Assembly (NCBI GenBank): GCA_910586715.1 | Contig: CAJUJG010000025.1 | Span: 18,026-48,971 of the forward strand | Direction of reading: 5' to 3' | Length of the DNA stretch: 30,946 nt | Source: an uncultured Lachnospiraceae bacterium | Lineage (GTDB): Bacteria; Bacillota; Clostridia; Lachnospirales; Lachnospiraceae | Shown: positions 24,725-30,946 of the stretch, one piece after another | Position numbering within the stretch: position 1 is the stretch's first letter | Layout of the letters: every line of letters begins with the position of its first letter | Notes under the pieces: generated by a model | Database searches by the model: none | Told to the model about the DNA's origin: nothing | What the model saw: the letters and a program-made list of their open reading frames with translations, nothing else | Made by a program: the position numbers and the translations under genes

Positions 24725-26635
24725 TTACTTCCTTTCTTTAATCATATTAATGTCTTCTATAATGTTTTTAAAAATTTCATCCGCTAATATTCTGCTTCCT
24801 TTTTCAAGCACATGGCACACATCAATATAACATGCATCTTCTTTGTCAAAAACACCTGTTAAATCTATAATAAAATCATCATTATACCGTTTGGCATTTT
24901 GTTCAAACAAAACATGCCCTCTCAAAACATTCGCTTGGTTTGATGAATATACCAGTTCCCCTGTTCCTTCCTTTTGAAATATTTCCAAAGCTGCCAAACA
25001 GTTCCGATCTTCGTCTCCCATCCATTTCTTCGTCAGAATGCATGGCTCTAAAAAAGATTTGTAAATTATATTCTTAGATGCACACACCGCCTTCATCATT
25101 AAATTGTTATCATGCCATATCTCATAATTTGTTCTATTATCCTTACTTCCATAACTTATAATATTTTTGTGAAATCCTTTGCCTAAACAGTCTTCCTGAT
25201 TATTTATTTCCCTTAATGTCTGTTTACATAACTTTTTATAAAATTTATTATGAAAGGAATACCCGTCGATCTTCATCCAAGCTAACTCATTAATACCATT
25301 TAAACTAATAACCATATCCGGATTCATCGGAATAACGTCGCGTATCAGTTTCAATAATTCCTGACCTGTACTATAGGCTTCTATTCCTCCCGCATATATG
25401 CAATGTGATATTCCTCTTTCGGATAATATCTCTGATAAATACCGACTCCAGCAATTTTGTATCCAATAGCCTGTCGTTGTAGAGCTTCCGCTTGTTACTA
25501 TCACAACAGGATTTTCCATATTGCCATTCATCCCTCGATACTCTATAAACCCTGGATATTGCTCATTGTCTTTTATCGTTGCATATCCTAATATCGGATC
25601 AATTGCTTTGCTATAATTTTTATCCCATTCAATAGAATAGTATGGCGAATAATTATCCAGCCAGCGAAAAATATTAATATCTATATCCATGGTTTCAATA
25701 AGCTCTAATGTTTTTTCAGAAAATCCATCTACTAAAATGCACTCGCAGTTTTCCAAATCCATATTCATTATTTTTTTAATTGTTCCGTCTTCCTCCATAC
25801 TTAACCGTTCCAAAGTATACGCAACTGCAATGTCCAACTGCTCCAGTTTTTGTTTTGTTTTTTTCACTACCTTTGACATTCCATATAAAATTATGTTCTT
25901 CTTCTTTGCAGTTATACTAAGAGAATAAACTGCAGTTTTTAATGAATGACCTGTTCTGCTCGCCCAATAGTAAATGTTATCACATATGTGAATCCTTCCC
26001 TTATGTACAAATTTGTCGAAATCCAAATATATATTCTCATCTTTCACACCGACACTTAATACCTGATGATAGATTTCCTGGTATGCATTGCTTAATATCA
26101 AGAGAAATAAATTTTTATCTTCTTCAATTTTTTCACTCAGCTCTACTATTACCCTGCCTAAAAATTTTTCCCCATTAGGAAATTTTTCCTTATCACTATC
26201 GCAAATTTCACATTTTACCTTTCTTCCTTGTTTACACAAAAATTCCTCTGAATTTTTTCCAGCGCCATAAATAATGATATTATTTTCTAATAGCGTTCTG
26301 TTCAAAGTTTCAAACATATTCAGATATTTTATAGAATTACTATTTTTCAAAACATTTTCAGCCTGCTCATATTGTTCATAACTTGTAATAATTACATATT
26401 CTGTACGCTGTTTATCCAGTTCTGCCAATCTATGCATGCTTATGACTTCTTTATTTAGTATCCTTGTATTTGCAATTTCCCCCTCATGCTCATATAAAAA
26501 ATAATCAAATGTTATATCATGGTTCAATATTTTTATTGCAAACAGAATCGATGCCTTGCTTGTTCCATAAACAATCACTTTTTTATTGAATAGCAACTTA
26601 TTATTAAATTCCCAAATGTCTTTCATTTTCTTCAC
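24725..26635 (-). CDS. three Rossmann-like modules fused to SGNH domain
   Basis: 636-residue protein with unusual architecture. Three Rossmann-like modules can be seen in tandem: about 15-108 (KKVIVYGTSKAS), about 115-208 (NNIIIYGAGKNSEEF, CDSDKEKFPNG) and about 245-330 (KNIILYGMSKVVKKT). Only the second has a near-intact GxGxxx loop. The C-terminal part (about 376-636) is an SGNH hydrolase-like domain: TSGSSTTTGY (Ser384), AGGIEAYSTGQ (Gly), SLNGINE (Asn449) and YIDVCHV (Asp, His) close to the end. The start is taken as GTG at 26635 (AGGA 4 nt upstream); an ATG at 26626 is an alternative. It probably acylates or deacylates a sugar. The tandem modules suggest binding of nucleotide sugar or a scaffold role, which is inference. 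Confidence 0.7.
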   Translation of the reverse strand: MKKMKDIWEFNNKLLFNKKVIVYGTSKASILFAIKILNHDITFDYFLYEHEGEIANTRILNKEVISMHRLAELDKQRTEYVIITSYEQYEQAENVLKNSNSIKYLNMFETLNRTLLENNIIIYGAGKNSEEFLCKQGRKVKCEICDSDKEKFPNGEKFLGRVIVELSEKIEEDKNLFLLILSNAYQEIYHQVLSVGVKDENIYLDFDKFVHKGRIHICDNIYYWASRTGHSLKTAVYSLSITAKKKNIILYGMSKVVKKTKQKLEQLDIAVAYTLERLSMEEDGTIKKIMNMDLENCECILVDGFSEKTLELIETMDIDINIFRWLDNYSPYYSIEWDKNYSKAIDPILGYATIKDNEQYPGFIEYRGMNGNMENPVVIVTSGSSTTTGYWIQNCWSRYLSEILSERGISHCIYAGGIEAYSTGQELLKLIRDVIPMNPDMVISLNGINELAWMKIDGYSFHNKFYKKLCKQTLREINNQEDCLGKGFHKNIISYGSKDNRTNYEIWHDNNLMMKAVCASKNIIYKSFLEPCILTKKWMGDEDRNCLAALEIFQKEGTGELVYSSNQANVLRGHVLFEQNAKRYNDDFIIDLTGVFDKEDACYIDVCHVLEKGSRILADEIFKNIIEDINMIKERK

Positions 26636-26654
26636 ACATTCCTGCTAATTATAA

Positions 26655-27942
26655 TTAATCGCCGTTATTTTTAACCAACATATGGAACAATTCGCCGCCA
26701 TAAGAACAATTGGCACATATCTGAGGTTCTTCACCCCTCTGCAATATTTTTTCTCTACCCTCAACCATTGTTTTATTATTTCGCCATATATCCAACGCAT
26801 TCTCCGACATAACATTACCCAGCCTATGTAATCCTCCATTGCAAGCACAATTCAACACATATCCCTGACTATCTATGCATATCTCATTAAACAAATTCAG
26901 ACATGCACTATTTTGATATTTAGCCTGCACAACTGATAGTCCCTCATATGCTCTGCATGACACGTCTTCATATAAAACAGTAGGTCCCGCAAAGCACTCA
27001 ATATCTCCAAAATCCTTTTGAAGATACTTTGGAACTTCATATTTCATATTCTCAATAATATATCCGGCTGCCTTTGCCGATTCCTTATCAATCATATAAT
27101 CAACATTCAATTTTATTTGTACATGAGATGGGAGAAATGATTTCGCTAACAGAATATTTTCTTTAACTTTCCTATAATCCATATTCCTTCTCCAACGTTC
27201 ACACTCAGCTTCGCTCTCTCCACTAAATGAAACAAGCAAAGTTATGTTTTCACATTGTAAATTTGATATTTTCTTAATATTTTCTTCATTAAGCAGCATT
27301 CCGTTCGTTGATAAGAAAAGCTCCGGAATATGTATCTGACCTAATATATAGCTTAACATCTCGTACCACTCAGGGTTCAGGAACTCTTCTCCTGAATGAA
27401 AGCATGACAGTTTCTCTATACTGTTCCATTCCTTCATCTGCCTTACTAGTTCTTTTATGGTTTCCCACGCCATAAAGGCTTCCCTTGATACATTTTTGTT
27501 TAGGTATCCGTGAAATATACAAAATTCACATTTTAAATTGCAATAACTTGATAATTCGATTACCACATGTGTAGGCGATAAGTCTGCATTCTTTTTACAA
27601 TACTCTATACATTTTGCCTGTCTCATGCTGAATACTTCTTTTGCAACGAAAACAGTAATGTTTTCTGTGAGCCCCATATCCTGTATCTGTCTTTTTATCT
27701 CCGTAATATTATGTTCTGTAATTGGCAATATGAATAATTCTATCTTCTCAAGGGTTTCTTGCTTTAATACGGGGGGGGGGGTAAACTCTTTTTCCTTTGA
27801 TCTCCGTTCCCTGCATCGCTATATCATTATCTACAAAATACATAATGTTCTCATAGAATCTATCAAGAAAAAAATCCACAAAGCAATTTTTCTGATTACT
27901 TCCCCATATGACAATTTTTGAATCACATATGTGTCCACTCAT
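26655..27942 (-). pseudogene. Rossmann + radical SAM/SPASM protein, out of frame at C11 tract
   Basis: Two open segments on one strand that make one protein if the C11 tract at 27771-27781 is 10 or 13 long. The first (27748-27942, 64 residues, MSGHICDSKIVIWGSNQ...) starts at an ATG coupled to the upstream stop as TAATG, with GGAG 8 nt upstream; it is the front of a Rossmann-like module (YFVDNDIAMQG, GTEIKGKRVY). As written it runs through the tract into a stop at 27748. The second continues the module (VLKQETLEKIELFILPIT) and then has a radical SAM domain with CNLKCEFC (iron-sulphur CxxxCxxC) and a C-terminal SPASM-like cysteine set (CLNLFNEIC, CNC-type CACNG, CANCSYGG). With 10 C it would be 428 residues. 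A TTG near 27728 could allow weak translation of the second part alone. The reaction is unknown. Confidence 0.82.
27771..27781 (-). repeat. C11 homopolymer tract (coding strand), slippage site
   Basis: Eleven G on the plus strand, eleven C on the coding strand, inside an A+T-rich gene. It joins the two halves of the Rossmann/radical SAM gene. Lengths of 10 or 13 restore the frame; 11, as here, gives an early stop 17 bases past the tract. Tracts of this length slip readily during replication. Confidence 0.95.
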
Positions 27943-29390
27943 TATAATTCTCCTTGTATCTGTTCATATATTTTGTAACCGCATTGTCCCTCTATACAAT
28001 TGTTGTCAATTCCATCACAATCCTGTATCCCATTGATATAACGCTCCAATGTGAAAAAATATTGATTTTCTACTTCACAAAAACTGTCTTCTTCACCGCA
28101 TTCCATTTCTAAAATGTTCTGCTGATGTAAATAGTCCCATTGTTCTTTCGGCATTTGAATATGCAGCTCTTCTATTGATTTGCTTCCATAATTATATTTT
28201 ACCCACATATTTGTATACTGCGCATATGCAATGATGTCATTTCCTATATTCTTTGCGCAGGAATACACCATCCCATTATCATAATCATATGGCAGATAAT
28301 TGTCATTCCCACGGACTATTTTTTTGTTTCTCACATCAATTTCTAAAATCATATTCGCATATTGGGGAAAAAGAAGCATTTTATCATCTGACAAAACAAA
28401 ATCTGTAAACGGAAACTGCGGATATTTAACGTCATATCCTTGTGGAAAACCGTCTATCTCTTCTATCTCATCATTTTCTTCATCCCATAAAACAATTTTT
28501 TCATTATATAACTGTGTAATAACAAATTGACTTCCTGCCTTCTTTATTCCAATGTAGCAATTGTTCTTTGCGCCTATTGACCTTTTTTTATAGGTATCCG
28601 TTAATAAATTATATTTATACACAAAATTGTCATTTCCCGTAACGCCATATACGGTGTACGGATCTTCGTAATATATAGAAGTAAATAATGACAGTATATT
28701 ATCTATCGTCGTCATAAAGGAAAAACGTTCCGTAACAATATGATACTTTAAGATTCTGGTTCCTTTACCAGGCACCAATATAATCTCGTCATCCACATGA
28801 AACATATACTTTATCATAAAAGGAGAAAACGGGTATCCTATCGGCAGCCGAAGCGATTTAACAACGTTTTTTTTCTCTGCATCTATTTCAAATAGATAAT
28901 TATAAATCCCACTTATACACCATATATTCCCCTTGCATTCTATAAAGTCCGTGACTTCTAACTGATATTCAGACAATTTCTCATATATGGTATCATTTCC
29001 AAACAACATTGGTTTTTGGATAAGTCTATACAGCTGTACCACAGAGCCGCCATCTCCATAATAGGCATCCGATACAACTATCGCCCTGTGCAAATCCGCA
29101 CTTTCATCCAAAATCCCGATATGTTCTTCCTGATATTGCCTGCGCATCTGCACATACCGCTTCTCCAGCTCAGGAAGCATAGACTGAATGGTGCTAAGCT
29201 CTAACGGATGCGGACGCCACCACAATACGACCTCCGGATGTTTCTGAACAGTCTGAAATACCCACTGCATCTTTTCAATATGCTTTTCCTTGCCCTGCAG
29301 CAGGTTTGCAACACTGGTGTTATAGAAAATCACCTTTTTTCTTTGAATAACTTCTTTCCAATCTTTTGGAAAAATTTTATCATTTTGCAC
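27942..29390 (-). CDS. TagF-like transferase fragment fused to beta-propeller-like domain
   Basis: 482 residues with two parts. Residues about 17-135 look like the C-terminal half of a GT-B enzyme of the CDP-glycerol:glycerophosphotransferase (TagF-like) kind: KVIFYNTSVANLLQG, VVLWWRPHPLE, LDESADLHRAI, and DAYYGDGGSVVQLY, which would hold the donor. The acceptor-side half is missing. Residues about 150-430 are repeated beta units of about 40-45 residues (WCISGIYNYLFEID, VYGVTGNDNFVYKYN, LLFPQYANMILEID), as in a propeller. The start is GTG with only a G6 stretch as ribosome-binding site; upstream the frame meets a stop with no other start codon. Its stop overlaps the next ATG. It may recognise or bind a glycan rather than transfer sugar; this is unproven. 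Confidence 0.6.
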   Translation of the reverse strand: MQNDKIFPKDWKEVIQRKKVIFYNTSVANLLQGKEKHIEKMQWVFQTVQKHPEVVLWWRPHPLELSTIQSMLPELEKRYVQMRRQYQEEHIGILDESADLHRAIVVSDAYYGDGGSVVQLYRLIQKPMLFGNDTIYEKLSEYQLEVTDFIECKGNIWCISGIYNYLFEIDAEKKNVVKSLRLPIGYPFSPFMIKYMFHVDDEIILVPGKGTRILKYHIVTERFSFMTTIDNILSLFTSIYYEDPYTVYGVTGNDNFVYKYNLLTDTYKKRSIGAKNNCYIGIKKAGSQFVITQLYNEKIVLWDEENDEIEEIDGFPQGYDVKYPQFPFTDFVLSDDKMLLFPQYANMILEIDVRNKKIVRGNDNYLPYDYDNGMVYSCAKNIGNDIIAYAQYTNMWVKYNYGSKSIEELHIQMPKEQWDYLHQQNILEMECGEEDSFCEVENQYFFTLERYINGIQDCDGIDNNCIEGQCGYKIYEQIQGEL

Positions 29391-29423
29391 AAAAATCCCC
29401 CCACTAACTTTTTATCTGCATAA

Positions 29424-30743
29424 TCAAACGTAGCAGATATACACTCCGCCAACACCGCACAATTTCCCATTATACACAGGATACCCTTCCTCGTTAAATG
29501 AAACGTTCCTTAAAAACTCTTTATGTACTTCTTCCAGCCTGCAATCTTCTATCGCCTGATAAATATATTTTTTGGCAATTCCTAACTCCATATTGTCAGG
29601 ATAACCGCCCTGGTACTCTATTCTGCTAAATCCAGCATTCTTTAAAATGCCAATAAATTCTTCCTCTGTCCAACATGCTGCTTTAGGGCACCGAATCCCA
29701 TCTGTAGAACACACAAAAATATCATCCACTGACATTTTACTGGTTTTATCCATTCCAAAATCCGCAAATATCATATTGTCTACATATCTTAAATAATATG
29801 CCGCATACAAGTGATACCAAATAGAATCTTTATTATAGACCATGATACTGGCGCACGGTTTATCACTTTGTTTTTTGATCACTCTGTAAAATTCTTTTAC
29901 GATTTTGGGGGGATTCGATGTATGCATCAATACACCTTGACAATTAATGAAATCAATGCTGTTGTCTTCCAATGGAATTTTATCTTCTGTCTCTCCAATT
30001 TGAACCAATTCTGCATCTGAATTATTTATATGATGTAACGCTAATCGAAATTGCGCATTTTCTAATGCCGCTCTTGACACATCCATTCCGATAATATGTT
30101 TGGCTTTTCCATTTAATTTTAGCCATGTCAAATCATTTCCCGGACCGCATCCATAATCCAATATGACGTCCTCTTCATGACTTCTATCCATTTGTGCAAA
30201 TTCTCTGAATTTTGGATACATGTTAAATCGTTCCAAACAGTATTCATAACTTTCCTGCGCTGAAACAAACCAATTGTCATGTACTGTATGCGCATTCCAA
30301 TACGAACTAATTTCATTCCCGTTTGTCATGCTGCCGGCAATCTCAACCATAACACCATTTTTCTTAAAATTATCCAATCGCACTTCTATAATTGCGTTCC
30401 GTAAACACTGCAGTTCTTTTTTTTCTTTCTCACTATCTCTATATGAAGTACGCTGCTCTGCTAATCTAATCTTTTTCCTGTCAATTTTGTAATGATCAAC
30501 CAACTGATGCTGTATTTCCTGATAATATTTTTCACTTGTAATATAAATATAGTTATAATTATAATCATTTATTTGATCAGGTGCGATAATACAGTGTCCT
30601 GCTGTAATGAATCCTTGAAGCCTTGAATTCGAATCCGCCACAGCTGCCACATCGTATTGTTCAAAGAAACCATTTAAAAGCGCATTTCGATACCCCCCCC
30701 CCGTTCCAAATATAATTATTTGTTCTTTATTGTATTCTTTCAT
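29424..30743 (-). CDS. Rossmann domain fused to SAM-dependent methyltransferase
   Basis: 439 residues. The recurring Rossmann-like module (residues about 6-100) starts IIIFGTGGGYRNALL; its glycine loop (about 13-17) is encoded by the G10 tract. The second part (about 150-439) is a class I methyltransferase with motif I VILDYGCGPGNDL (193-205), GMDVSRAALENA (motif II) and IDFINCQGVLMHT (motif IV region). It would methylate a sugar of the glycan in the cytoplasm. AAGGAG lies 7 nt before the ATG. It follows the acetyltransferase gene at the right edge by 72 nt and precedes the propeller gene by 33 nt. With 10 G the frame is open (on state); loss or gain of one G would end translation early. Confidence 0.8.
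   Translation of the reverse strand: MKEYNKEQIIIFGTGGGYRNALLNGFFEQYDVAAVADSNSRLQGFITAGHCIIAPDQINDYNYNYIYITSEKYYQEIQHQLVDHYKIDRKKIRLAEQRTSYRDSEKEKKELQCLRNAIIEVRLDNFKKNGVMVEIAGSMTNGNEISSYWNAHTVHDNWFVSAQESYEYCLERFNMYPKFREFAQMDRSHEEDVILDYGCGPGNDLTWLKLNGKAKHIIGMDVSRAALENAQFRLALHHINNSDAELVQIGETEDKIPLEDNSIDFINCQGVLMHTSNPPKIVKEFYRVIKKQSDKPCASIMVYNKDSIWYHLYAAYYLRYVDNMIFADFGMDKTSKMSVDDIFVCSTDGIRCPKAACWTEEEFIGILKNAGFSRIEYQGGYPDNMELGIAKKYIYQAIEDCRLEEVHKEFLRNVSFNEEGYPVYNGKLCGVGGVYICYV
30693..30702 (-). repeat. G10 homopolymer tract (coding strand), slippage site
   Basis: Ten C on the plus strand, ten G on the coding strand, 42 nt into the methyltransferase gene. It encodes the glycines of the nucleotide-binding loop (ACG then three GGG codons). 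In the present length the gene is in frame; 9 or 11 would shift it close to the start. Confidence 0.95.
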
Positions 30744-30815
30744 AATGACTCCTTAATTATATACCCTTTTTTACTTGCAGCATTACTCTATATATCAAAC
30801 CTGTCTCTTTGTTTT
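30744..30815. other. 72-nt spacer at the right edge of the A+T-rich region
   Basis: A+T-rich spacer between the acetyltransferase stop and the methyltransferase start. It has no hairpin terminator and no convincing promoter, so transcription probably reads through from the right. It coincides with the change in base composition. Confidence 0.5.
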
Positions 30816-30946
30816 TTATTTTCCTTCATCCATTCTGTCGCCGCGCTCGTCCACCCAGCCAATCTGTTTTGCAGGCACTCCCGCCATCAGCGCATAATCC
30901 GGCACGTCCTTGGTCACCACGGCTCCCGCCGCAATCATCGCATACC
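30816..30946 (-). CDS. wbpD: WbpD/WlbB-like N-acetyltransferase (C-terminal end only)
   Basis: The last 43 codons of a left-handed beta-helix (hexapeptide) acetyltransferase: AMIAAGAVVTKDVPDYALM, then AGVPAKQIGWVDERGDRM. The ending VPAKQIGW...G is characteristic of the WbpD/WlbB group, which N-acetylates UDP-2-acetamido-3-amino-2,3-dideoxy-glucuronate, the step just before the WbpI-type 2-epimerase found in this window. The rest lies beyond the right edge. It is clearly richer in G+C than the neighbouring glycan genes and more like the genes left of 9.5 kb. Confidence 0.75.
   Translation of the reverse strand, partial: YAMIAAGAVVTKDVPDYALMAGVPAKQIGWVDERGDRMDEGK

Noticed and set aside
30756..30761. 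TATAAT on the minus strand before the methyltransferase gene
   Set aside because: It overlaps the region just before the ribosome-binding site, so a transcript from it would lose that site, and no -35 is found at 16-18 nt.
9882..30815. Search for insertion sequences, integrases, tRNA and CRISPR repeats at or in the A+T-rich island
   Set aside because: No transposase or integrase motif, tRNA-like cloverleaf or regularly spaced repeat was seen, so no mobile element is claimed.

Overview
The window looks like a Clostridia (Lachnospiraceae-type) chromosome. The evidence is AGGAGG-type ribosome-binding sites, a consensus TTGACA/TATAAT promoter, a PdaA-type sporulation/cell-wall deacetylase, an ECF sigma factor with its membrane partner, GH94 phosphorylases, and dense minus-strand operons with ATGA and TAATG overlaps. 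Genus and species cannot be fixed from the sequence.

Layout. (A) 1-4736, minus: two GH94 disaccharide phosphorylases in one operon; the downstream one runs off the left edge. (B) 5000-5899, plus: a membrane-anchored PdaA-like polysaccharide deacetylase, with a strong hairpin at 5965-6041 between it and the next, convergent unit. (C) 6036-7750, minus: ECF sigma factor followed by a membrane-anchored, probably anti-sigma protein. (D) 7890-9824, minus: an ABC-F ribosome-protection (antibiotic resistance) gene. It has its own consensus promoter and a structured leader of about 350 nt that opens with a three-codon upstream ORF. (E) 9882-30743, minus: about 21 kb of A+T-rich, tightly packed genes that read as one long glycan operon. 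(F) 30816-30946, minus: the G+C-rich 3' end of a WbpD/WlbB-like acetyltransferase.

How region E works. Four genes (WbpD-like at the right edge, a WbpI-like UDP-sugar 2-epimerase, and WbmF- and WbmG-like epimerases) are relatives of the Gram-negative O-antigen pathways that make UDP-2,3-diacetamido-2,3-dideoxy-uronic acids. A WbuX/WbpG-type amidotransferase (acetamidino groups), two AsnB-type glutamine amidotransferases (probably uronamides; one is frameshifted), an N-formyltransferase, a SAM methyltransferase, a radical SAM/SPASM enzyme and two SGNH enzymes would decorate the sugars. Four candidate glycosyltransferases would assemble them. No flippase, polymerase, ABC exporter or priming transferase is visible.

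The most unusual points are these. (1) Homopolymer tracts of C11 and G10 (coding strand) sit inside two of the modifying-enzyme genes. The C11 tract splits a radical SAM gene into two frames and the G10 tract encodes the glycine loop of a methyltransferase's N-terminal domain, which together suggest phase variation of glycan decoration. (2) A small Rossmann-like domain of about 110 residues is fused to the front of at least five otherwise unrelated enzymes in the operon, and occurs three times in a row in a sixth protein.
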